Shown: positions 38,584-47,233 of the stretch, piece by piece
How positions within the stretch are numbered: the stretch's first letter is position 1
Layout of the letters: the number at the start of each line of letters is the position of its first letter
Assembly (NCBI GenBank): GCA_964246985.1
Contig: CAXTSE010000001.1
Span: 62,001-126,000, forward strand
Reading direction: 5' to 3'
From: CAXTSE01 sp964246985
GTDB taxonomy: Bacteria > Actinomycetota > Actinomycetes > Actinomycetales > Microbacteriaceae
DNA length: 64,000 nt
Program-made: the position numbers and the translations under genes
Notes under the pieces: model-generated
The model's database searches: none
Told to the model about the DNA's origin: nothing
What the model saw: only the letters and a program-made list of their open reading frames with translations

Positions 38584-39209
38584 CCGATCGAACCCCCGCC
38601 CAGGCCTGGCGGGAGATGGTGCGCGGCAACGAGCGCTTCGTCGCGGGCGAGCCCCGCCATCCCCGCCAGGACGTCGAGTACCGTGCCGGCCTGGCCGCGG
38701 CCCAGGCTCCGCACGCGGCCCTGTTCGGCTGCAGCGACTCCCGGCTCGCGGCCGAGATCATCTTCGACAAGGGCCTCGGCGATCTGTTCGTCGTGCGCAA
38801 CGCCGGGCAGGTCATCTCCGACTCGGTGATCGGCTCGCTCGAGTACGCGGTCGCCGTGCTCGGGGTGCCTCTCATCCTCGTGCTCGGCCACGACTCGTGC
38901 GGGGCCGTGCAGGCGGCGATCGACCGGCGCAAGCCCGACGCGACCCGACTCCCGCCGCACATCGCCGGCCTCATCGCGCCGATCCGCTCGGCCGTCGAGA
39001 GGTCCGTCGCGGCCGACGGCAGCGTCGACCCGGCCGTCGTCGGACGCGAGCACCTGCGCGACACCGTGGGCGAGCTGCTCGAGCGCTCCGAGCTCATCAG
39101 CGACGCGGTCGCCGCCGGTACGCTGGCAGTCGTCGGCGCCAACTACCGGCTCGCCGAGGGGCAGGTCGAAGCCGACGTGGTGCTCGGCACCGTCGACGAG
39201 ACCGCCTGA
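38580..39209 (+). CDS. beta-class carbonic anhydrase
   Basis: 209-residue beta-carbonic anhydrase with the complete zinc site: ALFGCSDSRLAAEIIFD (Cys, Asp, Arg) and LVLGHDSCGAVQAAID (His, Cys). It interconverts CO2 and bicarbonate. Its ATG overlaps the DUF4245 stop (38580-38583). Lying before fumC, it may feed bicarbonate to anaplerotic carboxylation. Length is normal. Confidence 0.95.
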   Translation: MTDRTPAQAWREMVRGNERFVAGEPRHPRQDVEYRAGLAAAQAPHAALFGCSDSRLAAEIIFDKGLGDLFVVRNAGQVISDSVIGSLEYAVAVLGVPLILVLGHDSCGAVQAAIDRRKPDATRLPPHIAGLIAPIRSAVERSVAADGSVDPAVVGREHLRDTVGELLERSELISDAVAAGTLAVVGANYRLAEGQVEADVVLGTVDETA

Positions 39210-39281
39210 CATCAGAGCTCCGCGCCGCACGACCACCGACCTCACCACCCGCCCGTCACACGCCAGAAAGGCCACGTCGCC

Positions 39282-40688
39282 GTGAGCACCCAGCCTGCGC
39301 CCCAGGAGTTCCGCATCGAGCACGACACGATGGGCGAGGTGCGGGTGCCCGCGTCCGCCCTCTACAGCGCGCAGACGCAGCGGGCGGTCGAGAACTTCCC
39401 GATCTCGGGATCCGGCCTCGAGCCCGCGCAGATCGTCGCCCTCGCGCGCATCAAGCGCGCCGCCGCCCTGGTCAACAAGGAGCTCGGCACCGTCTCACCC
39501 GAGATCGCCGACGCGATCGTCGGCGCCGCCGACCTGCTCATCGCCGGCGACCACCACGACCAGTTCCCTGTCGACACCTACCAGACCGGGTCGGGCACCA
39601 GCTCCAACATGAACATGAACGAGGTGCTCGCCACCCTCGCGACGACCTCCCTCGGCAGCCCGGTGCACGCCAACGACCACGTCAACGCGTCGCAGTCGTC
39701 GAACGACGTGTTCCCGACGTCGGTGCACGTCGCGGTCACCGGAGCGCTCATCAACGACCTCATCCCGGCCCTCGACCACCTGGCGGTGTCGCTCGAGGCG
39801 AAGGCCGAGCTGTGGAAGACGGCTGTGAAATCCGGGCGCACCCACCTCATGGACGCGACGCCCGTGACCCTCGGCCAGGAGTTCGGCGGGTACGCGCGCC
39901 AGGTACGGCTCGGCATCGCCCGCGTCGAGTCGGCGCTCCCCCGCGTGGCCGAGGTGCCCCTCGGCGGCACGGCGACGGGCACCGGCATCAACACCCCGCT
40001 CGGCTTCCCCCAGAAGGTCATCGCGATCCTCGCGGAGTCGTCGGGACTCCCGATCACCGAGGCCGAGGACCACTTCGAGGCGCAGGGCGCCCGTGACGGA
40101 CTCGTCGACGCCTCCGGGGCGCTGCGCACCATCGCGGTCTCGCTCACCAAGATCTGCAACGACCTGCGGTGGATGGGGTCCGGCCCCAACACCGGGCTCG
40201 GCGAGCTGCACATCCCCGACCTGCAGCCCGGCTCGTCGATCATGCCCGGCAAGGTCAACCCCGTGATCCCGGAGGCGGTCATCATGGTCGGCGCGCGGGT
40301 CATCGGCAACGACGCGACCATCGCCTGGGCGGGTGCCACCGGTGCGTTCGAGCTGAACGTCGCCATCCCCGTCATGGGCACGGCGCTGCTCGAGTCGATC
40401 CGCCTGCTCGCGAACGCCAGCCGCCTGCTCGCCGACAAGACCGTCGACGGACTCGAGGCCAACCTCGAGCGTGCGCGCGCGATGGCCGAGTCGTCGCCGT
40501 CGATCGTGACGCCGCTCAACAAGGTCATCGGCTACGAGGCGGCGGCCAAGGTCGCGAAGTACTCGGTCGCCGAGGGCATCACGGTGCGGGAGGCGGTCGT
40601 CGCCCTCGGGTTCGTCGAGCGCGGCGAGGTCACCGAGCAGCAGCTCGACAGCGCGCTCGATGTCCTCAGCATGACCCACCCCGGCTGA
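39282..40688 (+). CDS. fumC: class II fumarate hydratase
   Basis: 468-residue fumarase. The superfamily signature GSSIMPGKVNPVIPEAV is near residue 317; the N-terminal FRIEHDTMGEVRVPASALY and the substrate loop TGSGTSSNMNMNEVLA are standard. It hydrates fumarate to malate in the TCA cycle without an iron-sulfur cluster. GTG 39282 has GAAAGG about ten bases upstream; 72 bp separate it from the carbonic anhydrase. Confidence 0.97.
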   Translation: MSTQPAPQEFRIEHDTMGEVRVPASALYSAQTQRAVENFPISGSGLEPAQIVALARIKRAAALVNKELGTVSPEIADAIVGAADLLIAGDHHDQFPVDTYQTGSGTSSNMNMNEVLATLATTSLGSPVHANDHVNASQSSNDVFPTSVHVAVTGALINDLIPALDHLAVSLEAKAELWKTAVKSGRTHLMDATPVTLGQEFGGYARQVRLGIARVESALPRVAEVPLGGTATGTGINTPLGFPQKVIAILAESSGLPITEAEDHFEAQGARDGLVDASGALRTIAVSLTKICNDLRWMGSGPNTGLGELHIPDLQPGSSIMPGKVNPVIPEAVIMVGARVIGNDATIAWAGATGAFELNVAIPVMGTALLESIRLLANASRLLADKTVDGLEANLERARAMAESSPSIVTPLNKVIGYEAAAKVAKYSVAEGITVREAVVALGFVERGEVTEQQLDSALDVLSMTHPG

Positions 40689-40711
40689 TCCGAGCGGAGT
40701 ACGTTGGATCG

Positions 40712-41425
40712 GTGAAGGTCCTCAGCTACAACCTGGAGAAGAACAAGGCCAGCGGCGAACTGGTGGCGCTCACCGAGGCGCTCGATCTCGACCTGCTCTG
40801 CCTGCAGGAGTGCGACACCGCCGCCAACCTGCCGCTCGAGCTCGGTCCGATGCATCTGGTCGAGGGCACGAAGGGCAACCGGCTCGGGCTCGCCATCTAC
40901 CACCGCCGAGACCGCTATCGCGCCGTCGAGACGCGCGCGTTCTCGCTCAAGAAGTCGATGCACGACCGCATCGCGAAGCCCGCGCACGAGCGCCTGCTCG
41001 CGTCGCGTCTCGAGGACCTCGGGACCGGCGGCGAGCTCGTCGTCGCCTCGTTCCACGCCGCCCCGCTCACGGCTCTCAACTCCCTTCGCCGCGCCCAGAT
41101 CGCGGCGGCGCACGAGCTGCTCACCGAGATCGGACCCGGCCTCCCCCACCTCATGGTCGGCGACTACAACTACCCGCTCTTCCGTCGCGGCCTCGGTCGC
41201 TCCGTCAACAAGACCGGCCACGACCTCACGTTCAGCGACGGACGCACCTACACCCGCTATCGGGTCGTGCGCGGCCACTTCGACTTCGCCACCTCGGTGG
41301 GCATGACGATCTCGTCGATCGAGACCCTGCCGAAGGGCGCCTCCGATCACATGCCCATCGTGGTCACCGCGACCTACGGCCCGGCGACCGACAGCCCGAT
41401 CGCCGCGGCCAGCGCGATCACGTAG
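40712..41425 (+). CDS. endonuclease/exonuclease/phosphatase family protein
   Basis: 237-residue metal-dependent phosphohydrolase fold: VKVLSYNLEKNKASGE (Asn), LLCLQECDTAANL (Glu), VASFHAAPL, HLMVGDYNYPLF (Asp, Asn) and KGASDHMPIVV (Asp-His). All EEP catalytic residues are visible. Substrate could be DNA, RNA or a phospholipid head group. TACGTT at 40700-40705 ends 6 nt before GTG 40712. Its 3' end overlaps the convergent prepilin peptidase gene by 52 bp. Confidence 0.85.
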   Translation: MKVLSYNLEKNKASGELVALTEALDLDLLCLQECDTAANLPLELGPMHLVEGTKGNRLGLAIYHRRDRYRAVETRAFSLKKSMHDRIAKPAHERLLASRLEDLGTGGELVVASFHAAPLTALNSLRRAQIAAAHELLTEIGPGLPHLMVGDYNYPLFRRGLGRSVNKTGHDLTFSDGRTYTRYRVVRGHFDFATSVGMTISSIETLPKGASDHMPIVVTATYGPATDSPIAAASAIT

Positions 41426-41907
41426 CCCGCCAGCAGGAACGGGCCGAACGCGATCCGCCTCCCCGACCCGCGAGCGATCAGCACGACGAGCCCGGCGGCA
41501 CCGCCGAGCGTAAACGCCACCGACGGCGCCGCGACGGCGATCAGGGGCGTCGGCGACGCCAGTCCGATCGCGGCGGCGAGCTTGACGTCGCCCATCCCCA
41601 TGCCCCCGCCGAGGCTCAGCGCGAGCAGCATCAGTCCGGATGCCGCACCCGCGGCGAGAGCGACCACCGGCACCTGCCCGGTCGCCATCCACGACGTCGC
41701 AGCCGAGATCAGGCCCACCGCGATGCCCGTGACCGTGAGGCGGTTCGGCAGCCGGTGCTCGCGCAGATCGACGCGGGCGAGCTCGGGCGCCACGGCGGCG
41801 AGGTAGAGGGCGGGGATGGTGTGCAGCGCGAGGCCGAGGGCCGAGACCGCGAGCACCCCGAGGGCGACGGCGACCGGCAACTGCCAGAGCGCACGGCGGA
41901 ATCCCAC
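41374..41907 (-). CDS. A24-family prepilin peptidase, short form
   Basis: 177-residue membrane aspartyl protease with both catalytic sites: PELARVDLREHRLPNRL (first Asp) and GGGMGMGDVKLAAA (GxGD). It lacks the N-terminal methylase domain, as is usual for TadV-like or short actinobacterial forms. It cleaves prepilin leader peptides. No pilin or secretion genes are in the window. TACTCT at 41914-41919 (minus) ends 6 nt before GTG 41907. Confidence 0.9.
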   Translation of the reverse strand: MGFRRALWQLPVAVALGVLAVSALGLALHTIPALYLAAVAPELARVDLREHRLPNRLTVTGIAVGLISAATSWMATGQVPVVALAAGAASGLMLLALSLGGGMGMGDVKLAAAIGLASPTPLIAVAAPSVAFTLGGAAGLVVLIARGSGRRIAFGPFLLAGYVIALAAAIGLSVAGP

Positions 41908-41978
41908 TCGGGGAGAGTAGCCAGTCGCTGAGGGCCGCGCCGCAGCGTATCCACAGGAGCGCGCGTCGAGTGGGAACG

Positions 41979-42020
41979 CAGAATCCGACCGTCGCGCGGG
42001 GCGCGGACGGTCGGATTCTG
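41979..42020 (-). terminator. strong hairpin after the PIN-PhoH gene
   Basis: CAGAATCCGACCGTC at 41979-41993 pairs perfectly over 15 bp with its complement ending at 42020; the loop region is GC-only. It lies 22 bp beyond the PhoH stop; no U-run. Confidence 0.6.
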
Positions 42021-42042
42021 CGGGACGAGACGAGCCGCGCGG

Positions 42043-43401
42043 CTACGCCAGCTCGTTCGACTCCAGCATCTCGGTGACGAGCGCCGCGATCGCGGAGCGC
42101 TCGGAGCGGGTCAGCGTGATGTGCGCGAAGAGCGGGTGGCCCTTGAGCGTCTCGATGACCGACGCGACGCCGTCGTGACGCCCGACGCGCAGGTTGTCGC
42201 GCTGCGCCACGTCGTGCGTCAGAACCACGCGCGAGTTCTGCCCGATGCGCGAGAGCACCGTGAGCAGCACGTTCCGCTCGAGCGACTGCGCCTCGTCGAC
42301 GATCACGAACGCGTCGTGCAGCGAGCGCCCGCGGATGTGCGTGAGCGGCAGCACCTCGAGCAGCCCGCGCTCGACGACCTCCTCGAGCACGTTCTCGCTG
42401 ACCAGCGCGCCCAGGGTGTCGAAGACCGCCTGGCCCCACGGGCCCATCTTCTCCTCCTTGTCGCCGGGCAGGTAGCCGAGCTCCTGGCCGCCGACGGCGT
42501 AGAGGGGGCGGAAGACCATGATCTTGCGGTGCTGCTGCTTCTCGAGCACCGCCTCGAGCCCCGCGCACAGCGCGAGTGCGCTCTTGCCGGTGCCGGCCCG
42601 TCCGCCGAGCGAGACGATGCCGATCTCGGGGTCGAGCAGCAGGTCGATGGCGAGCCGCTGCTCGGCGCTCCGACCGTGCAGTCCGAAGACGTCGCGGTCA
42701 CCGCGAACGACCTTGACGCTGCCCTTGCCGATCACGCGGCCGAGAGCCGACCCGCGATCCGAGTGGATGACGAGGCTGGTGTTGATCGCCATGTCCTGCA
42801 CCTGACGGCTCGAGATCGTGTCGGCGTCGTACAGCTCGGCCATCTGCTCGCTCGACACGGTGATGTCGGCCATGCCGGTGTACCCGGAGTCGACGGCGAG
42901 CTCGGCGCGGTACTCCTCGGCGGCGAGCCCGACGGATGCCGCCTTGACGCGCAGGGGCAGGTCCTTCGAGACGACGACGACATCCAGTCCGTCGTTCGAG
43001 AGGTTCATCGCGACGGCGAGGATGCGCGAGTCGTTGTCGCCGAGCTGGAGCCCGGACGGCAGCACGGCCATGCTCGAGTGGTTGAGCTCGACACGCAGGG
43101 AGCCGCCGTCCTCCGTCGCGATCGGGAAGTCGAGACGGTCGTGCTGGATGCGCAGCTCGTCGAGGTTGCGCAGGGCCTGCCGCGCGAAGTACCCGATCTC
43201 GGGGTCGTGGCGTTTCGCCTCCAGCTCCGAGACGACCACGACGGGGAGGACCACCGCGTGCTCGGCGAAGCGGAAGATCGCCTTCGGATCGCTCAGCAGG
43301 ACGGAGGTGTCGAGCACGTACGTGCGCTCACCCTGCCCCTGCTTCCGGTCCTCGGCGGTGCTGCTGTTCTGCTGGGGCTTGTCGAGCGTGGGCAATGCCA
43401 C
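42043..43401 (-). CDS. PIN-PhoH family ATPase/ribonuclease (PhoH2)
   Basis: 452-residue fusion. The N-terminal PIN domain has TYVLDTSVLLSDPKAI (Asp), VVVVSELEAKRHDPEIG and a later Asp pair; the C-terminal PhoH ATPase has LGGRAGTGKSALALC near residue 266, AFVIVDEAQSLERNVLLTVL and RVVLTHDVAQRDNLRVG. PhoH2 proteins act as ATP-dependent RNA helicase/RNases. GTG 43401 is the start. Unlike most neighbours no leaderless -10 is close; a TAGCGT at 43516-43521 (minus) would give a leader of about 110 nt. Confidence 0.93.
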   Translation of the reverse strand: MALPTLDKPQQNSSTAEDRKQGQGERTYVLDTSVLLSDPKAIFRFAEHAVVLPVVVVSELEAKRHDPEIGYFARQALRNLDELRIQHDRLDFPIATEDGGSLRVELNHSSMAVLPSGLQLGDNDSRILAVAMNLSNDGLDVVVVSKDLPLRVKAASVGLAAEEYRAELAVDSGYTGMADITVSSEQMAELYDADTISSRQVQDMAINTSLVIHSDRGSALGRVIGKGSVKVVRGDRDVFGLHGRSAEQRLAIDLLLDPEIGIVSLGGRAGTGKSALALCAGLEAVLEKQQHRKIMVFRPLYAVGGQELGYLPGDKEEKMGPWGQAVFDTLGALVSENVLEEVVERGLLEVLPLTHIRGRSLHDAFVIVDEAQSLERNVLLTVLSRIGQNSRVVLTHDVAQRDNLRVGRHDGVASVIETLKGHPLFAHITLTRSERSAIAALVTEMLESNELA

Positions 43402-43597
43402 TCCATCCCCGAGTGGCTCATGGCCACCCGGATGTTGTGACAGAACGGCCGGTAAGGCGACACGGATGCGAACTTACGTGGCCGCTCCGACCGGACGCCA
43501 TGTCCGATACCGCTGACGCTACGTCGATCGGAATGACGCCCGTGTTTCCGACACGCCCTCAAAGTTACGGGCGGATGAAGGTTTCGCGACGCCGGCG

Positions 43598-44752
43598 TCA
43601 GCGGGAGGTCGAGAACGCGAGGAAGGCCGACTTCAGCATCGTGAAGGTCTCCTCCTCGGTGGTCGCGTGCGGGCTGAGGCGCACCTGACCGGCGCGAGCC
43701 GTGGCGCTCACCCCGTGATTGTGCAGGGATGCGGCGAGCGCGGTCAGCCGGTCGGGCTCGGGCTCGACGACGACGATCCCCGCGCGCTCCGACTCGGCCC
43801 GCGGCGAGACGACCGGCAGCGCGAACTCGTCGGCGATGTCGATGAGGCGGGTCACCTTCTCGGCGAGGCGCGCGTTGATCGCGGTCACCCCGACCCCCGC
43901 GATCTCCTCGAGCGCCGCCGCCAGGCGCGCCTGCGCGATCGGGTCGGGGTTGCTCACCTGGAAGGCACCCGCGCCATGCGTCGGCTCGGGCACCTCGTCG
44001 AGCGGCGTGCCCTCGAGGTCGGTCGCGTTCCATCCCGACCAGACCGGCAGCAGGTGGTCGATGGCGCGCTCGCTGAGGGCCATGAATCCCGTCCCCCAGC
44101 CTGCACGCGGCCATTTCTGACCGCCGGCGACCACGATGTCCGCGAGCGAGTAGGGGGCGTCGACCACGCCGAAGCCCTGCGTCGCGTCGACGATCAGCAG
44201 CCGGTCGCCGATCACCTGTCGGATGCCCTCGAGGTCGACGAGGTACCCCGTGCGGAAGTCCACGAGGCTCACCGCGACGGCGACGACCGACGCCGGCAGC
44301 TCGTGGTCGCGCAGGGTGCCGGGGGTCACGCGGCCGCGATCGGTCTCGAGCCAGGTCGGCGTCAGCACGCTCAGGCTGTCGGATGCGCGCACGGCCGCGA
44401 AGGTCACGCTCGGGAACTCGGCGGCGGACAGCGCCACCCCGCCCGTGATGCCGAACATGGCGTGCATCAGACCCTGGCTGGTGTTCGGCTGGAACACCAC
44501 CTGGTCGGCCGGGATCCCGGTCAGCTCGGCGACCGCGACCCTGACGCGATCGTGCTGGCGACGCCCCAGGAACGGCTCGAGCGATCCGAATCGGGCTTTG
44601 GCGAACGTCGGGAAGAGCGACGCCTCCTCCTCGACGACGGCGGCGCCGATCGGGCCCACGCGGGCGAAGTCGAGGTAGCCGGGCTCCTCGTCGAACCTGT
44701 CGACGTAGTCGTCGATGGTCAGCGAGTGGAAGCCGCCGTTGAGGGACCCCAT
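43598..44752 (-). CDS. aminotransferase class V-fold PLP enzyme
   Basis: 384-residue PLP enzyme of fold I. The PLP lysine is in DIVVAGGQKWPRAGWGTGFM (about K215), with LLIVDATQGFGVVDAPYSL upstream giving the Asp. Related to cysteine-desulfurase-like and isopenicillin-N-epimerase-like proteins; true substrate unknown. No catalytic cysteine loop typical of NifS/SufS desulfurases is evident. Its ATG overlaps the uppS stop (TGATG at 44750-44754), so it is second in a uppS operon. Confidence 0.85.
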   Translation of the reverse strand: MGSLNGGFHSLTIDDYVDRFDEEPGYLDFARVGPIGAAVVEEEASLFPTFAKARFGSLEPFLGRRQHDRVRVAVAELTGIPADQVVFQPNTSQGLMHAMFGITGGVALSAAEFPSVTFAAVRASDSLSVLTPTWLETDRGRVTPGTLRDHELPASVVAVAVSLVDFRTGYLVDLEGIRQVIGDRLLIVDATQGFGVVDAPYSLADIVVAGGQKWPRAGWGTGFMALSERAIDHLLPVWSGWNATDLEGTPLDEVPEPTHGAGAFQVSNPDPIAQARLAAALEEIAGVGVTAINARLAEKVTRLIDIADEFALPVVSPRAESERAGIVVVEPEPDRLTALAASLHNHGVSATARAGQVRLSPHATTEEETFTMLKSAFLAFSTSR

Positions 44753-45549
44753 CAGCGACCCCGCCGGCGCTCGCGCGTCGAGTAGGTGCGCAGCGCACGC
44801 AGGAAGTCGACCTGCCGGAGGTCCGGGCCGAGCGCCTCCACGAAGTAGAACTCGCTGTGGGCGCTCTGCCAGAGCATGAAGTCGCTCAGTCGCTGCTCAC
44901 CGGAGGTGCGGATGATGAGGTCGGGGTCGGGCTGACCCTGCGTGTAGAGATGGTCGCCGATGAGCTCAGGGGTGAGGATCTCTGCGAGGTCGTCGATCGT
45001 GCCGCCGCCCTTGCCGTGCGCGCTCACGATGCTGCGCATCGCATCCGCGATCTCGCGCCGGCCGCCGTAGCCGATCGCCAGGTTGACGTGCAGCCCGGAG
45101 TTCCGAGCGGTGCGCTGCTCGGCCTCGAGCAGCGTGTCGACGAGCTCGGGGGGCAGTCCCTCGGTGGTGCCGACGTGCTGGATGCGCCAGCCGGCCGCGC
45201 GCGACAGGTCGTCGGCGAGGTCGGCGATGATCTCGAACAGCTGGGCGAGCTCCTCGGACGGGCGCCCGACGAGGTTGTCGGCCGAGAGCAGGTAGATGGT
45301 GACCACGCGGATGCCCAGCTCGTCGCACCAGCCGAGGAACTCGCGCATCTTCTCGGCACCGGCCCGGTGGCCGTGAGCGGCGGTCTCGAGCGCCCGCTCG
45401 CGCGCCCAGCGACGGTTGCCGTCGATGATCATGGCGACGTGCTCGGGCAGAGGGGCCGCGCGCAGACGACGGCGCAGCCTGGCCTGGTACAGGTCGTAGA
45501 GGATGCCCGAACCGCCGGTGCTCAGGCTCCTGCTCTGCCGCTCGCGCAC
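44752..45549 (-). CDS. uppS: isoprenyl transferase (undecaprenyl/decaprenyl diphosphate synthase)
   Basis: 265-residue cis-prenyltransferase: HVAMIIDGNRRWARERAL (catalytic Asp), YLLSADNLVGRPSEE, NLAIGYGGRREIADA and PDLIIRTSGEQRLSDFMLWQ. It makes the lipid carrier for cell-wall synthesis. TAGCGT at 45556-45561 (minus) ends 6 nt before GTG 45549. The hemolysin III gene is divergent, as next to Rv1086 in mycobacteria. Confidence 0.96.
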   Translation of the reverse strand: MRERQSRSLSTGGSGILYDLYQARLRRRLRAAPLPEHVAMIIDGNRRWARERALETAAHGHRAGAEKMREFLGWCDELGIRVVTIYLLSADNLVGRPSEELAQLFEIIADLADDLSRAAGWRIQHVGTTEGLPPELVDTLLEAEQRTARNSGLHVNLAIGYGGRREIADAMRSIVSAHGKGGGTIDDLAEILTPELIGDHLYTQGQPDPDLIIRTSGEQRLSDFMLWQSAHSEFYFVEALGPDLRQVDFLRALRTYSTRERRRGR

Positions 45550-45631
45550 AGGGCAACGCTAGTGCACCGCCCGCGCGCGGCTCCGGTGCGTTCCCAGGCT
45601 GTCACCTGGGTGGCGCCCTTAGGATCGCCGG

Positions 45632-46396
45632 GTGGATGCCGACAAGAAGCCGAACACCGGCCCCCTCTCCGAGGTCGTCGACGGCGTCGAGCAGGCGCGG
45701 ATCCCGCTGCTCGACGACGCGATCGACCACGACCCCGCGAGCGCCGACTCGGTCGCCGATCAGAAGCCGACCTGGCGTGGCTGGATCCACGCGGGGACCT
45801 TCCCGGTGGCGATCGTCCTGGGGGTCGTGCTGATCGTCGTCGCCGACGGCGCGGCGGCCAAGATCAGCTCGGCCATCTTCATGGCCAGCTCGCTGCTGCT
45901 CTTCGGCATCTCGGCCGTGTACCACCGCGGCAACTGGAGCCCGAAGGTGAAGGCGACCTTCCGCCGCCTCGACCACTCCAACATCTTCCTGCTGATCGCC
46001 GGCACCTACACGCCGATCGCCGTCAACGCGCTGCAGCCCCCGCAGAGCGTCGTCCTGCTGTCGGTGATCTGGGGTGGCGCGCTGGTCGGCATCCTCTCGC
46101 GCATCTTCTGGCTCGGCGCGCCGCGCTGGTCGTACGTGGTGCTGTACATCGCCCTCGGCTGGGCGGCCGTGATCTACCTGGGCGACATCATCGCGATCAG
46201 CCCGGTGACGGTGGTGCTCGTCATCGCCGGCGGTCTCGCCTACACCCTGGGCGCGCTCTTCTACGCGTTCAAGCGCCCGAACCCGGTGCCGGGGGTGTTC
46301 GGCTTCCACGAGCTGTTCCACACCTGCACGCTGATCGCGTTCCTCTGCCACTGGACGGGCATCCTGCTGCTCGTCATCAACCCGTTCGGCGGCTAG
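45632..46396 (+). CDS. hemolysin III family (PAQR-like) membrane protein
   Basis: 254-residue protein with a charged N-terminus of about 45 residues and seven membrane segments. PAQR metal-site motifs are present: LLFGISAVYHRGNW, RRLDHSNIFLLIAGTYTPI and FGFHELFHTCTL. The bacterial members' function is unsettled (membrane hydrolase or receptor-like). TAGGAT at 45620-45625 ends 6 nt before GTG 45632. Confidence 0.9.
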   Translation: MDADKKPNTGPLSEVVDGVEQARIPLLDDAIDHDPASADSVADQKPTWRGWIHAGTFPVAIVLGVVLIVVADGAAAKISSAIFMASSLLLFGISAVYHRGNWSPKVKATFRRLDHSNIFLLIAGTYTPIAVNALQPPQSVVLLSVIWGGALVGILSRIFWLGAPRWSYVVLYIALGWAAVIYLGDIIAISPVTVVLVIAGGLAYTLGALFYAFKRPNPVPGVFGFHELFHTCTLIAFLCHWTGILLLVINPFGG

Positions 46397-46410
46397 GCCG
46401 TCAGGTGCGG

Positions 46411-46695
46411 CTAGCGCGTGGGGCCGGCGTCGGGCTTCGGCGCGGGCGTGCCGTCGGGTCCCGGTATGGGCTCGGCGATGGCGGCCTCGAGCCGCTCCAC
46501 CTCGAGCTGCTCGCGCACCTGGGCGCGGTAGTTCACGCGGCGGATGCGGCGGGTCATGTCGATCACGAGCAGCACCACGGCGATGACGACGGCGATGGTG
46601 AGCACGAAGCCCCAGACGCCCGGAGTCACGAGCTCCTCGTCGACACCCGACGGCGGGATCGGCACGGGGGTCTGGAGCGGGATGAAGCTGAGCAT
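46411..46695 (-). CDS. small single-pass membrane protein
   Basis: 94-residue protein: short outside N-terminus (MLSFIPLQTPVPIPPSGVDE), one membrane helix (WGFVLTIAVVIAVVLLVIDM), then a basic helical tail RIRRVNYRAQVREQLEVERL and a Pro-rich end. AGGAGG about six bases upstream of the ATG gives it a classical start, with a possible -10 GCTAAA near 46717. It occupies the position held by the small membrane protein between the mca and hemolysin III genes of mycobacteria. Divergent from the DUF4307 gene. Confidence 0.75.
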   Translation of the reverse strand: MLSFIPLQTPVPIPPSGVDEELVTPGVWGFVLTIAVVIAVVLLVIDMTRRIRRVNYRAQVREQLEVERLEAAIAEPIPGPDGTPAPKPDAGPTR

Positions 46696-46745
46696 CGTCG
46701 CCTCCTGACAGCGTTTAGCCTTGACTCCAGGGTAGTCGTCGGGAG

Positions 46746-47159
46746 GTGGACACGTTGACGCAGCTGGACGCGCGCTACGGCCGCACCCCCACCCGTTCCC
46801 GCCGGACGCGCGCGATCGCCATCACCGCGGCGATCGGGGTCGCGGTGGTGGTCGTGGCCTGGGTCGTCTGGGTGGGGCTGTTCAGTCCGTCCGCCTCGCT
46901 CGACTCGCGCGATCTCGGCTTCCTCGAGATCGACGGGCAGAACGGCGGCCAGGCCATCGAGGTGCGCTACGAGGTGACCGCGGATCCGGGGACGGCCGTC
47001 ACCTGCGCCATCCAGGCCCTGAGCAGCGACTTCGCGATCGTCGGATGGAAGGTCGTCGAGCTGCCCACGTCGGACACCCTGACCCGCCAGTTCCGCGAGA
47101 CGGTGCGCACCACGGAGCCCGCCGTGACCGGGTTGATCTACCGGTGCTGGCTGACCTAG
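46746..47159 (+). CDS. DUF4307 domain membrane protein
   Basis: 137-residue protein: ARYGRTPTRSRRTRAIAI, one membrane helix (TAAIGVAVVVVAWVVWVGLF), and an outside domain with a cysteine pair (VTCAIQALSSDFAIVGWK ... IYRCWLT) that may form a disulfide. DUF4307 next to greA is a conserved actinobacterial pair. TAGTCG at 46733-46738 lies 7 nt before GTG 46746. Confidence 0.88.
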   Translation: MDTLTQLDARYGRTPTRSRRTRAIAITAAIGVAVVVVAWVVWVGLFSPSASLDSRDLGFLEIDGQNGGQAIEVRYEVTADPGTAVTCAIQALSSDFAIVGWKVVELPTSDTLTRQFRETVRTTEPAVTGLIYRCWLT

Positions 47160-47189
47160 GGTTGACCAACCGCAGCACCATCACCTCGA

Positions 47190-47213
47190 GAGACCGGCCG
47201 GACGGCCGGTCTC
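47190..47213 (+). terminator. intrinsic terminator or attenuator before greA
   Basis: GAGACCGGCC (47190-47199) pairs with GGCCGGTCTC (47204-47213) over 10 bp around a 4-nt loop, followed by GAACTTTT. It stands between the DUF4307 stop and greA, so it ends the upstream transcript or attenuates read-through into greA. Confidence 0.7.
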
Positions 47214-47233
47214 GAACTTTTGCAGGGAGCACC

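Noticed and set aside
43440..43597. Small plus-strand ORFs between phoH and the aminotransferase
   Set aside because: No conserved-looking protein and no start signal; treated as the phoH upstream region.
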